Of a DNA stretch of 64,000 bases, positions 12,201 through 21,329 are shown piece by piece. The number at the start of each line of letters is the position of its first letter. Position 1 is the stretch's first letter. The notes beneath the pieces were generated by a model. It saw nothing but the letters and a program-made list of their open reading frames with translations, ran no database searches and was not told the DNA's origin. The stretch is from Sinonovacula constricta (taxonomy: Eukaryota; Mollusca; Bivalvia; Cardiida; Solecurtidae). Where the stretch lies: NCBI GenBank assembly GCA_007844125.1, contig CM017560.1:986401-1050400 (forward strand), written 5' to 3'. A program made the translations under genes and the position numbers.

Positions 12201-12672
12201 TGTCCTCTTAACTTAAGTCTCTTTTCAATATTAAAGCAATGTTTCAGACTTTGAAATGTTAATAGGAAATGAGTAAAATTACCTCTTTCGATTCACAAAT
12301 GGACCGGAAGTTGCTCCATGACGATTACTACAACAAGCCCAAATTGCGGGAAAATTCAATTTTTAATAATTGATTGTCTTGCATTGGGGCCCAACCTCAT
12401 TGAAATCATACACAATGCATAGACACCACTATACATCGTCCATTTTCGGCCATGTTCGTAAGTAACCTTTTTAATGAGCCCGCCCCCTCGCCCATGAGTA
12501 TCATTAATAAATGATAGTGCAAAGAGGGCAATACAACAATGGTTGATCACTTGTCCTGGATAAACCATTGCGAATTTCGTAAATGAGACACAAAAATGCC
12601 ACAGCACTGGCCATTGTCTTCTGGCTTGTGTGTCACATATTGCCTCACATTGTTGACAGCTTGACTTGCCAT
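191..12672 (-). CDS. TTC21B: TTC21B/IFT139-like gene, 5' part (TPR subunit of IFT-A), partial
   Basis: IFT139 is a long tetratricopeptide-repeat protein of intraflagellar transport complex A, which drives retrograde transport in cilia. Exons in transcript order are 12649-12672 (proposed), 6543-6672, 5866-5976, 5342-5406, 1352-1453 and 191-273, continuing beyond base 1. All junctions have AG acceptors and GT donors and keep one frame for about 170 residues. The product reads IHYYCREHYYCHMEAA, then LDILKDKRDVNLCSTMAL, then DREAVQSLDAKLKEERK, then [13 protein letters not shown], then LKGWIELLSGREAKKAIKFF. These match in order the vertebrate TTC21B segments around [49 protein letters not shown] and LKAWLD (from memory of the family). 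The rest of this roughly 1300-residue protein lies off the left edge. TTC21A is the alternative name; invertebrates usually have one copy. Confidence 0.88.
402..450. repeat. Palindromic dispersed element (best hairpin copy)
   Basis: The 17-base arms GCAAATAGTGTAGATCC (402-418) and GGATCTACACTATTTGC (434-450) are perfect reverse complements around a 15-base loop. The same two half-sites recur in many introns of this window (see 23510, 24930, 27490, 30635, 34850, 36580, 49060 and 61205). The element looks like a short non-autonomous repeat with no coding capacity. It lies in a TTC21B intron. Confidence 0.75.
1352..1453 (-). CDS. TTC21B: TTC21B-like exon 5
   Basis: This exon is 102 bases (34 codons), phase 0 at both ends, with acceptor TTTACAG and donor GTAAGTTTG. 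It encodes [20 protein letters not shown] followed by YIDRMLKMNMESRE. The stretch [11 protein letters not shown] is nearly identical to TTC21B ([11 protein letters not shown]) and is the strongest evidence for the gene's identity. Upstream lies the 3.65 kb minisatellite that fills intron 4. Confidence 0.92.
1690..5341 (-). repeat. Minisatellite of about 70 units built from the exon 4 splice-donor junction
   Basis: Units are 49-55 bp, varying by the number of ACA steps (ACAAGTG, ACAACAAGAG, ACAACAACAAGAG). In minus sense the core is TCTGGGGAAATG followed by GTATGTGTTCTGTC. Exon 4 ends TCTGGCGAAATG and its intron begins GTATGTGTTTTGTC, so the array starts exactly at that junction and each unit carries a copy of the 5' splice site. 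The consensus unit has no AG in minus sense, so it offers donors but no acceptors. Blocks of about 1113 bp repeat (for example 3054-3587 against 4167-4700). Because the units are not all multiples of three, long meaningless minus-strand frames arise in every phase. Confidence 0.93.
5342..5406 (-). CDS. TTC21B: TTC21B-like exon 4
   Basis: This exon is 65 bases (2 plus 21 codons), with acceptor ATTTTAG and donor GTATGTG. After the split aspartate codon it reads REAVQSLDAKLKEERKQSGE and then M. TTC21B has [20 protein letters not shown] at this place. The donor is the first of about 70 copies in the adjoining minisatellite, so the end of this exon may be variable in transcripts. The upstream frame also runs open to an ATG at 5426-5428, but phase with exon 3 supports the acceptor at 5407-5408. 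Confidence 0.88.
5640..5800. repeat. Degenerate SINE-like fragment (ATAGCAA...GGTTCTACC-type family)
   Basis: Contains CATTATAGCAACGTCTAGCC and GGTAGAACCACCTGCGCACC. Related wording recurs at about 25640-25860, 28550-28700, 29770-29900 and 47570-47770, in both orientations. The copies are old and no clean ends or target-site duplications are visible. The open frame across it has no support as a gene. Confidence 0.45.
5866..5976 (-). CDS. TTC21B: TTC21B-like exon 3
   Basis: This exon is 111 bases (2 plus 36 codons plus 1), with donor GTAGGTT. It encodes RIQEGIRELDILKDKRDVNL then CSTMALMLAHKKTQSV. TTC21B has [20 protein letters not shown] at this position and the hydrophobic LALIYAHK that follows. 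Phases with exons 2 and 4 match exactly. Confidence 0.9.
6543..6672 (-). CDS. TTC21B: TTC21B-like exon 2
   Basis: This exon is 130 bases (43 codons plus 1), with acceptor TTTCAG and donor GTGTGTT. It encodes AKIHYYCREHYYCHMEAAAD and then GLKKFSNDSVLKFYRAYAMI. In TTC21B the corresponding start is [14 protein letters not shown], about a dozen residues from the initiator, followed by FRFYHAYGTLMEG. Only a very short first coding exon is therefore missing upstream. Confidence 0.9.
7384..8493 (-). pseudogene. hAT-family transposase remnant (ZNF862/KIAA1586-like), frameshifted
   Basis: Three overlapping minus-strand frames (8493-7900, 8003-7602 and 7590-7384) together read like one transposase. 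The first has a catalytic-core-like part with YVFASDACNTVILRRRV and ITVYCQNHCLPLATKDSFES. The last has the typical hAT C-terminal dimerisation stretch AEVERVFAEVNSTKTDIRNR. Frame changes near 7.95 kb and 7.6 kb break it. No terminal inverted repeats were found. It lies inside TTC21B intron 1 in the same orientation as the gene, and is inferred to be an old, dead insertion. Confidence 0.75.
8500..10850. other. Intron 1 of the TTC21B-like gene, no recognised feature
   Basis: AT-rich intronic DNA. Short open frames here (for example 8632-8847 plus, 9145-9360 minus and 10096-10317 plus) have no recognisable domain, no neighbouring splice logic and no codon-bias signal that I can see. Nothing further is supported. 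Confidence 0.6.
10850..11195 (-). mobile_element. Two tRNA-headed SINE copies in tandem, minus strand
   Basis: Two minus-strand segments have tRNA-like promoters. The first (about 10915-10855) has the A-box region GGTAGCTCAGTTTTTAGAGC and the B-box-like GTGTTCGAACTCC. The second (about 11192-11125) has GGGTAGCTCATTTGGTAGAG and TTATTCGAAC. Both are followed by a similar AAAAACC...GCT tail. D-arms fold well (GCTC/GAGC) but acceptor and T stems are imperfect, so these are SINE or tRNA-pseudogene copies, not functional tRNAs. They lie in TTC21B intron 1. Confidence 0.6.
11249..11400. repeat. Direct repeat copy A with tRNA-like sequence (minus strand)
   Basis: About 152 bases from AAGTAAATCTGAGAGG to CACTACAGTCACTACA, repeated almost unchanged at 11483-11636. 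In minus sense it contains TTTAGCAACGTGG (A-box-like) and GGTTCGAATCC, a perfect Pol III B box. The acceptor stem does not pair, so it is not called as a tRNA gene. Confidence 0.75.
11483..11636. repeat. Direct repeat copy B with tRNA-like sequence (minus strand)
   Basis: Second copy of the 11249-11400 unit, displaced by about 234 bases and ending in the identical CTGTTAGAAGTGCCTTTATG...CACTACA. It has a few substitutions, including a damaged B box (GGTTCAAGTCT in minus sense). Part of it (about 11500-11576) appears again in reverse orientation at about 11790-11866. Confidence 0.75.
11500..11866. repeat. Large near-perfect inverted repeat (hairpin)
   Basis: The inner arms 11641-11704 and 11711-11778 are reverse complements around the 6-base loop TGATAC. 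The only differences are one substitution and an extra CAGT in the right arm. The outer arms (about 11500-11576 and 11790-11866) also pair; each carries the tRNA-like B-box segment. The spacer 11577-11640 is absent from the right side. The near-identity suggests a recent inverted duplication or a young foldback element. Confidence 0.85.
12040..12500. promoter_or_regulatory. CpG-rich promoter-like patch with NRF1, ETS and GC-box motifs
   Basis: Contains the NRF1-like palindrome TGCGCATGCGT near 12052, ETS-type CTTCCGG near 12077, ACCGGAAG near 12302, and a GC box (GGGGGCGGGC in minus sense) near 12480-12490. CpG density is higher than in surrounding DNA. It lies just inside the proposed first exon of the TTC21B-like gene, so it may be its core promoter with a different first exon. 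One alternative is an ATG at 12453 minus reading MAENGRC with a phase-0 GTATGA donor. Confidence 0.45.
12649..12672 (-). CDS. TTC21B: Proposed first coding exon of the TTC21B-like gene
   Basis: Minus-strand ATG at 12672 encodes MASQAVNN and is followed by a GTGAGG donor in phase 0, the phase exon 2 needs. The joined start MASQAVNNAKIHYYC has nearly the same length and character as vertebrate MDSQELKTLINYYC. The exon is only 24 bases, so chance cannot be excluded. The CpG-rich patch lies on its downstream side, which argues mildly against it. Confidence 0.42.
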
Positions 12673-13062
12673 TTTAAAGCTTTATTTGTTTTTGCCTAAT
12701 GTAATTTAAAAAAGTACATCTTAAAGAGCAAAGAAGTAATATCATAATCATAATGAAATATTTGTTTGAAAATTACTTCCAACTGTCATCAAGCTAAATA
12801 AACTTCTCATTACCACCTACCAGTCTTGACATAGTCAACCCAATCCTTATACAATTTCTACTAACTGCTACAAATTTCCATCAACACTAGAGAGTCTGAG
12901 ACACCCAACAATCGGAACAGCCTTTTACCTAGGATTTCATAAGCAGGCTCAGTTGTGGTCTTAAAGGCACAACTAGTCATCAAACTCTCTGTTTAACCAT
13001 TCAGTTGTATCTCATTTCATCCTATTTAATCTCACCTGTTCAACTCTTTACTAATATCCATC

Positions 13063-13983
13063 CAGGGCTTTTTCAGCCTGTCTCACAGGGCCGATATTCG
13101 GCCCTGTTCCCAATGCCAAATAGCGACCATTTTTCCCAATTTCAAGAAAGAAATTCCCAATCTCATAAATTAATTCCCATAAGAACTAAATGGCCTTTTA
13201 CCTTTAAAAAATAAATAACCAAGAAACCATAAAATCAAGAGACTTTTCCAATTAAGCGAATCGTTTGTTTACTTTTGATCGGTGATCTGTGAAAGCTACT
13301 TTCCGTGAATTTATGTATGAATGTAACCGGTGAAAACATAAGACTCTTACCCAGCCGTATACCGTAACGCAAGTTGAAGATGCGTCACGGAGCCATTTTA
13401 GATAACATTGTAATCAATATATGGTTTGAAAATAAACAGGAATTATTTTTTATTTCATAAACAGAAGTATTTTCTCCATAACTGTTTGACTGCATATAAA
13501 ACTGAAAGGAGTTATGAAGCAAAAACGGTACATGCAGTACCGGCTTTTATACTGACCCGCGAAATATAGTGACAAAAATGTCGTACAATAGAAAATTCTA
13601 CGCGATCTAAAATCTACCAACTTCTGTAGATGATGACTATAATACCATCCAGCACAAAAGCTGTGGAGAGAGGGTTCAGCACCATGAACCTACTATGCAC
13701 TTCTTTGAGAAGCTCCCTTGGCCAGGAAAAACTCTCCAATTTAATGAGAATCTGTATTGAAGGCCCTGCAGAGCTTTATGAACAAACTATGGAAGAGCTC
13801 TGTAACACTTTCAGGGACACAAAAGCAAGGCAGATTAAGCTTTAATGCAGAAAAATAAACGTTGAAATTTCCAAATTTGTTTGATTTGTCGATACTTTTT
13901 TTCCCCAAATTTGACTATTTACCACGTCAAAAATTCCCAATTTGGACTGGGGCCTTTTCCCAAAAACCCCTGAAAAAGCCCTG
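13063..13983 (+). mobile_element. hAT-like DNA transposon, 921 bp, with 14-bp TIRs and 5-bp TSD
   Basis: Terminal inverted repeats CAGGGCTTTTTCAG (13063-13076) and CTGAAAAAGCCCTG (13970-13983) are exact reverse complements. CCATC flanks both ends (13058-13062 and 13984-13988). Inside lies the C-terminal part of a hAT transposase. A 5-base target duplication is atypical for classical hATs (8 bp) but fits hAT5-type elements. It inserted about 400 bases upstream of the proposed TTC21B start. Confidence 0.8.
13630..13845 (+). pseudogene. hAT transposase C-terminal fragment
   Basis: The frame contains STKAVERGFSTMNLLCTSLR and then LSNLMRICIEGP, the hAT dimerisation-domain signature (usually xxxVERxFSxMNxIKxxxRxxL). 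It ends at a natural stop shortly after. The catalytic core is missing from the 921-bp element, so the element is non-autonomous. Confidence 0.8.
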
Positions 13984-13989
13984 CCATCT

Positions 13990-15840
13990 CTTACATTCCT
14001 TTTTTTCTTTATGTGCAACCCTGGCAGTAATGTTCAACCTGCTGAATTTTGCCAGTATCTGGTATAAGGCTTCAAGTAGAAGCAGAGGAGATCTTGAATG
14101 ATTGTCATGTTGACACTTTTGTGAATCCTTTATTAAAAAACTTAGCACTATATTTATTGAAAAACAAAACTAAAAAACATAGATAATTTGTCCTTGTCAT
14201 AATATAAATAAAAGGACTAATAAAGTGCATCCTATTTAAACAGTTGAGTGACATGTGCTCAAAGATCTCTTTAATTGACTAATTACTTTTTACAACAAGT
14301 ACAGAATTTTTACCTTATTCATGACGCATTCATGATAAATTAATGACCAATGTACTTGTAGTCATTAACCTTATTTAGGGTACATGATAAAATAAATAAG
14401 GGAGTTAACATGTTACTCCAAATATTTCCATTTCAATTTATCTAACTTATATTGGAAAAATTTATGGTAAGGCTTATATGTTGCAATACTCATAGGACTT
14501 TGTCATATATTCTTATTGATATTTTAAACTTTAGTTATTGGTTGCATTATTTAAGCAAATATATTGTTTTTATCAATCATTGTAAAGTTTATTTTAATAA
14601 AAAAAAAATCTTTGATTAGCACCATAAGGTTAAGCTAGAACAATATGAAGGTTACCTCTTTCTAATAAGTTATGCAATTACTCATATTTGTTTAATATTT
14701 GTGAATTTTTTTTGATAACTATATTGACAGCCATTAGTTTTATGTTTTTTCTTGTTGTTTTTTTCAGTTAAATATTGTTATTAATTATTACAAAGTGTTT
14801 GATGTTTTCACATTGTTATATGTCTTAACAAGAACTAAAAAAACTAGATATTAACAAGTAAAAGATTTTATTATCTAGCTCATAATTTACCATTCTTACA
14901 CACAAGAAAATGACTTTAGTTTCTAACCTTCATTTTTCAGTGAATAATAAGTCTCTTTCTACTGTTTAAATTTCATGCATTTGCTATCACAACACAAAGT
15001 GACAAATGACATTATGTCCATTTCTACTTAAAAAGTGATTGTATTCTGAAAAATTTGTTCAATTGCAAATCTGAATGAGATGAAAACCTTTTATTAACAC
15101 TTATTTTCTCATGTTTACACTACCCCAGTCAGCGCAAATAACATTTGTTTTGGTGTGACTTTAGTTTGCATTTTCAAATGGAGATAATTTTCTTTAGAGC
15201 ACTTGACCTTCTGTCTAACATTGGATTATTCAAATAGAAGATCCAACCTGCCATAGAGTGATGTTCATATATAACACTTAAAGTTTTAATGAACATCAAG
15301 TTGATTTTCCTTACCCTACTGATGTAGAATAGCTGATGCAGTGTTTCAATGTTGGATTAAACTAAATGTTGACTTTAAAATATTTTACAATGTTTTCCAC
15401 ATTTCCTATGTTAGATAAAATATTTCTTTCCTTTTCTTTTAATATTATCAATTGATATGCAACATTTTGGACAAGACAATAAAACATTCACTTCACCAGT
15501 GTTCAATATAGAGAGTGCAATTGCACCCTTGTCCCCTAAGATTTGTTTGGGGTACACCCATAAGCATCCTTTGGGCCCATCCGGCGCACCCACATCAAAA
15601 AGCCATTTCCGCTCCTTTTGTCCCATTATACTGTGTGCTCATTCTGCTAATACAGACGGCCTTTTCTTTCGTGAAATACTGTTTTTATTTAAAGTGATTA
15701 TAACATTTTGTTTGCTGTTTGTCTGGTGCTGGGAATATATGAAGCACATCACAGATTATTTTGCACCACAATTGGCAAAAAAACTTTGCAAAATGCAAAA
15801 GAATAAGAGTTTCAATGCAAAATGTAGTATTGTGTAAAAC
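13990..15840. other. Intergenic DNA, no recognised gene
   Basis: AT-rich sequence with low-complexity A/T runs. A 126-codon plus frame (15457-15837) and a 71-codon minus frame (15626-15411) overlap each other in a locally GC-richer stretch around 15520-15630. Neither shows a known domain. I see no other structure. Confidence 0.55.
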
Positions 15841-15879
15841 ATGTATTTCAAGCAATATAATTGACTTATTCTAATCAGA

Positions 15880-16255
15880 TTTCCACGAAAAACCTGGTTA
15901 TAAGATTAGGATATGGCGGGCGGTCGGTCAAGAGGGCGGGCGTTTGTGGGGCGGCGTCAAATAAAGAGTTTCTGGTCAATAGAGTCACTGTTACTAAAAT
16001 TAGAAAAAAACTGTTTCCGGTCAATAACTTTAGTTTGGATAAACAAATCTTGCTGAAACGCTGAAACTTTTGGATATAGGAAGCTTGCATGATGACCTAG
16101 CTTGGGATCGGATTTGGGGCCAGTCGAATCAAGGTCAAGATCGCTGTTATTAAAAAATAGAAAAAATAGTTTCCACTTAATAATTTGTGTTAAATTGTGA
16201 AAACCTGGTTTCTTGGCATGGCAATGTTTTTTGTTTTGCATATGTTATTGAAAAT
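15880..16255 (-). repeat. Dispersed mollusc-type repeat (HASFLYPKVSAFQQDLF family)
   Basis: Starts with the GC-rich run GGCGGGCGGTCGG and continues with TTTCTGGTCAATAGAGTCACTG and GGAAGCTTGCATGATGACCT. Its minus translation includes LGHHASFLYPKVSAFQQDLF and IQTKVIDRKQFF, phrases I associate with repeat-derived bivalve gene models. It is not a gene. Two weakly similar halves (ACTGTTACTAAAATTAG and GCTGTTATTAAAAAATAG) suggest an internal duplication. Confidence 0.5.
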
Positions 16256-16259
16256 AAAT

Positions 16260-18210
16260 TTTTGAACACCACAGGTCATTGGCAGATCATGTTCACTGAA
16301 TGACTGATAAAACTGCAATACTTGAAAATGGTCGTCCAGGAAGTTTTGACAAAATTCAAACAGCAGTTATTTTTGCTATGTGATCCATATAATGATTGTG
16401 TAAGTACACGATTAAAATATTGAAGGATGATTCGCATCTTAACCTGATGTTGCAGAAATGTCATGGTGTAGAGTCATTATATTTAGGTAACAATCATCAT
16501 AAGGTGTTCACAATTGCAGAATTAATCAAATCTATAAACCTTTTAAAATATTGTATCTATATATAGTAAAGCTGCACATTTAATTTTGTAAAAACAATAT
16601 GTCATCAAACTAGAATAGTATACTGTTAAGCCAGTTTTTGTCATGATTTTTTAGCAAATATATTTTTCAAGCATTCAAATGCATGTTTACGTTTACTGGT
16701 ATCCGAGTGATTTTTAGATATTTTTTATCTCTTACTTGAGAGTCTTAGAAAATGTTGAACTAGGGGTTTTATTAATCCATGGCCTAAAACAAAATGTAAA
16801 CTAAACTGTTTATCACTGTGTACTCAAGAATCACCGACCCTAGATTTTCATGCCTTATAGACACTGCTTAATAGAACATATTATACAGCGTAGGCCAGCC
16901 TTTGATGTTCATGTGATCCAACCCCATCGGCTTGTGTTTTTGCGTATTGAATATTGACAAATCAATTGGAAAATTTAAGTAAAGCAGTGCTAGCTTTTGA
17001 TGATTTTTTTCCCTTAATTCTATATGGTTATACCTTACTAGTAAGCAAAATCAATAAAATTAGACACCGTTGATTAAATACATGTACTGCTAGTTTGATT
17101 TATCTTTAACAGATGATAAAATAGTAGGTAATAAACATCTGCTGTACAGTTGGCTTCCATTGCCTGAAGACTAAATAAATAATGTAAACTGATACTGTAC
17201 AGATTTCTTTTTTATAAAGAGCTTAAGTATATGGTGTTTCATAATAAAACTTTAAAAAGGTTTAACTGAAATGAATATGGTAATGATGTGGTTAATTGTT
17301 AACTGTCATATTTTTTAAATTTTATCATATGAATCAGCTGGCAGACAGAACCTTTAAGTTTAAAGTCCTGGAGCCAGACTAAAATCAGTTAAAACATGTA
17401 GGACCATAACTTTAAGTGCCATGACCAGCTTTTTGGGAAGTATGGTATGGAAGAGGTTGGCTTTGTGTTGTACCATTGCCTACAGTAACGACCACCTTGC
17501 CACTGGTTCTTTCTTATATGGAGAGAGCTTTGATGCAAATATTCAAAGAAATGCCATTTGAATATAAGACACACTTTTTATCTCTCTTAAACCATGGGAC
17601 TATTTTTGTACTGATTTAGAAAAAAAAAAGAAATCTTGATAATGTAATTATAAATGGAGCCCTGTTTGATATCAGGAAATCCAATAGTTCTGTATAGACC
17701 CCCACTGAAGTTAAAATGCTATATCAATAGATTCCCTTAAAAACAAGCCAGCCAATAATCCCTTTTGTATTGGCGTGGTAGTAAATTTTAATACTTATAA
17801 AATGGGTAGATCTTTGGTTACTTTTGTATGCTCAATAACCACTATGTCAATGACGTACAACTGAAGCACCAGGTGATATGTTTATTATCCTTGCCATATG
17901 CCTAAGGGTAGAAGGCAAGGGTAAACAAAACCATTCAACAACCATAACTTTATTAAGGTCTCACAACTGTAAGCCCACTAGGAACAGACTGATCAGCCTA
18001 AGACAAAAGAAGATGTCTAATCGGACTCTGCATTAATTGCTGCTATGTCTAGCCGTATCTTAACAAGTTACCTTAGCATGCAGTATTCGGCAAATTATGA
18101 TAACTAAGATAGTGCATTCACTATTGATTATTAACAAATGTAGCATGAGACAGATTAAACTGTTTCAATTATATGTAATGTTAGTAATTGAGTAATTTCA
18201 TATTAGCCCA
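16260..18210. other. Intergenic DNA, no recognised gene
   Basis: AT-rich sequence without tandem repeats or recognisable coding. The 61-codon minus frame at 17574-17389 has no support. I see nothing further. Confidence 0.55.
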
Positions 18211-18215
18211 GTTAT

Positions 18216-18290
18216 TTGACCATGTTATGTTGGCCCGAGCCTGTAGGCCAAAGGTCAATACTTTTGGCTAAGGTCAGATAACATGATCAA
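18216..18290. repeat. Short inverted repeat (TTGACCATGTTAT...ATAACATGATCAA)
   Basis: The ends of this 75-bp segment are reverse complements apart from one position. TTGGCC and GGCCAAAGGTCAA inside add a second level of dyad symmetry. It may be a miniature transposon or a foldback sequence. Confidence 0.5.
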
Positions 18291-18424
18291 TATTAACTCA
18301 CCTAACTGACAGCAATATTATTAATTTACTGCAAGAATATCTACCATATAGTTATTTTTTCAACATCAACATGATTATTTGATTAATGACAAGAATGACA
18401 TAAGAATGGGGGAAAGAGAGCATG

Positions 18425-20262
18425 CACTATGAACATCATAGCCCTGTTCTCATATTGGCCCTGTTCTCATAGTGGCCATATTCTGAAATTGGCCCTGTTC
18501 TCACAGTGGCCATATTCTCATATTAGCCCTGTTCTTGTAGTGGCCCTGTTCCCATAGTGGTCATATTCTCAAATTGGCCCTGTTCTCATAGTGGCCCTGT
18601 TCTCATCTTAGCCCTGTTCTTGTTGTGGCCCTGTACTTGTACTGGCCATATTCTCATATTGGCCCTGTTCTCGTACTGGCCATATTCTGAAATTGGCCCT
18701 GTTCTCACAGTGGCCATATTCTCATATTAGCCCTGTTTTTGTAGTGGCCCTATTCCCGTAGTGGCCATATTCTCAAATTGGCCCTGTTCTCATAGTGGCC
18801 CTGTACTCGTACTGGCCATATTCTCATATTGGCCCTGTTCTTCTAGCAGCCATATTCTCATATTGACCCTTTTCTTGTAGTGGCCATATTCTCATATTGG
18901 CCCTGTTCTTGTAGTGGCCATATTCTCATACTGGCACTGTTCTCGAAGTGGCCATATTCTCATATTGGCCCTGTTCTGTTGTGGCCCTATTCCCGTAGTG
19001 GCCATATTCTCAAATTGGCCCTGTTCTCATACTGGCACTGTTCTCGTACTGGCCATATTCTCATATTGGCCCTGTTCTTGTAGTGGCCATATTCTCATAC
19101 TGGCACTGTTCTCGTAGTGGCCCTGTACTCATACTGGCCATATTCTCATATTGGCCCTGTTCTTCTAGCAGCCATATTCTTATATTGGCCCTGTTCTCGT
19201 AGTGGCCCTGCACTCGTAGTGGCCATATTCTCATATTGGCCCTGTTCTCATAGTGGCCCTGCACTCGTAGTGGCCATATTCTTATATTGGCCCTGTTCTT
19301 CTAGCAGCCATATTCTCATATTGGCCCTGTTCTCGTAGTGACCATATTCTTATATTGGCCCTGTTCTCATAGTGGCCCTGCACTCGTAGTGGCCATATTC
19401 TTATATTGGCCATCTTCTTCTAGCAGCCATATTCCCATATTGGTCCTGTTCTCGTAGTGGCCCAGTTCTCTTAGTAGCCATATTCTCATATTGGCCATAT
19501 TCTTAAACTGGCCCTGTTTTTATAGTGGCCCTGTTCTCATAGTGGCCCAGTTCTTATAGTGGCCATAATCTCATATTGGCCCTGTTCTCGTAATGGCCAT
19601 GTTCTCGTAGTGGCCATATTGTCAAATTGGCCCTATCCTTGAAGTGGTCATATTCTCTTATTGGTCCTGTTCTCGTAGTGGCCCTGTACTCGTAGTGGCC
19701 ATATTCTCATATTGGTCCTGTTCTCTTAGGAGCCATATTCTCATATTGGCCCTGTTCTCGTAGGAGCCATATTCTCATATTGGCCCTGTTCTCGTAGGAG
19801 CCATATTCTCATATTGGCCCTGTTCTAGTAGGACCTATATTCTCATATTGGCCCTGTTCTCGTAGTGACCATATTTTCATATTGGCCCTGTTCTTGAGGA
19901 TGCCATATTCTCATATTGGCCCTGTTCTCATAGGAGCCATATTCTCATATTGGCCCTGTTCTTGTAGTAACCATATTTTCATATTGGCCCTGTTCTTGAG
20001 GAAGCCATATTCTCATATTGGCCCTGTTCTCATAGGAACCATATTCTCATATTGGCCCTGTTCTCGTAGGAGCCATATTCTCATATTGGCCCTGTCCTTG
20101 TAGTGTCCCAGTTCTCATATTGGCCCTGTCCTTGTAGTGTCCCAGTTCTCATATTGGCCCTGTCCTTGTAGTGTCCCAGTTCTCATATTGGCCCTGTCCT
20201 TGTAGTGTCCCAGTTCTCATATAGGCCCTGTTCTTGAATTGTTCTCATATTGGCCCTTTTTA
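18425..20262. repeat. Minisatellite, 34-bp unit made of two related 17-bp half-units, about 54 copies
   Basis: The half-units TGGCCATATTCTCATAT and TGGCCCTGTTCTCGTAG alternate, with sporadic exchange of half-units and substitutions. At 20085-20225 four units are nearly identical and contain CTGTCCTTGTAGTGTCCCAG, a local recent expansion. Frames such as MAIFSYWPCS... on either strand are by-products of a unit not divisible by three. The array lies between the two genes. Confidence 0.93.
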
Positions 20263-20264
20263 CA

Positions 20265-20930
20265 CTTTTAATTTAATTGTTTAAAGGCATTTTTTACCAG
20301 AAATAAGTCTTCAGTTCACTCATCAACAAAAAACAAGAAACAAAGTCTATCCCAGAATGAAAAGGATTATGGATTGTATTTATAGTTTTGTGAATGAATA
20401 AATACATATAATTGATAGGTTGTTTATTGGTCTTGTATAAGACCTCTGGTGCCTTCACCTACAAATAAAGCAGAACATATGAAAATGAATCAATCAGTAT
20501 ACAATAAATTACTCTTTGAAATAACAATAAGAGAAGAATAAAAATAGGTTTAGGCTCGTTCATATTTTGCAGTTAGTTAATCATAATGCAATTTAAGTAA
20601 CACATTTTTACTTCATATATATTGGTGTTTAATGTCCTATATTGGTTATAGGTTAATAATTTCTATAATGGTTATAATATTGAGGGGAAAAAAAATCCTA
20701 AAGGTTTTGTGATCTCCCTTTCAGAACTCTTATGTTTATTACCATAAACTGTTTCTGCCAAATATCTGAAATATATGTTCCAACAAATTTTTTAAACAGT
20801 TAAACAGGAGCATTAAACCATGTTATGGTTTTGCAAATATAAGTTTAATGTATATATATATTCACATCAACATTGTAGAAGACTAGAGCATCAACTACTT
20901 TATTAAACATACTGCCATGTTGAGACTACT
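20265..20930. other. Intergenic DNA, no recognised gene
   Basis: AT-rich sequence between the 34-bp minisatellite and the coding-like fragment at 20.9 kb. I see no repeat, domain or motif. Confidence 0.55.
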
Positions 20931-20936
20931 TCAGGG

Positions 20937-21156
20937 TCAATCAGTAATGGTATAGCTGCCCCTTTCACTCATAATCCCTTCTCCAAATAACAACTGAACA
21001 TAATCTTTACAGTCGACAGGTAAACTATAGGTATACTGCCGACATTTGGCTTGTATGTACCTTGTACCATATGCCAGTAAAATCATAGCATTATTTGATT
21101 GTTCAGTGTTCATATACTTTTGCAATAGTATTCAGGATTTTGTCTGCATCATCTAC
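20937..21156 (-). pseudogene. Coding-like fragment with a frameshift, unknown family
   Basis: Two minus frames look protein-like and abut. One reads VDDADKILNTIAKVYEH and then stops (about 21156-21103). The other continues as AMILLAYGTRYIQAKCRQYT then SLPVDCKDYVQLLFGEGIMS to a stop at 20937. The composition is varied and unlike the surrounding AT-rich noise, but I do not recognise the family. It may be an old gene or transposon remnant, or a terminal exon. Confidence 0.35.
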
Positions 21157-21329
21157 ATATAATGCTAACTACCTTACTTAGAGTGAGGTTATCTTTCTTT
21201 ACTAACACTTTCTTGAAGAACGCGACATAAAGTAAACAATGTCATGTTGGCATGGGTGGTTTATAGATCACAAGAGTAGGTAGTTAGTGCTAATATTTTA
21301 CGCTTATGAGTCTTCAACTTGCTAGCACA

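Noticed and set aside
15457..15837. 126-codon plus-strand frame
   Set aside because: No domain and no splice context. An equally open minus frame overlaps it, and part of the composition suggests a repeat.
18880..20103. Frames reading MAIFSYWPCSCSGHILILALF on both strands
   Set aside because: By-products of the 34-bp array; neither the frame nor the ends have gene support.
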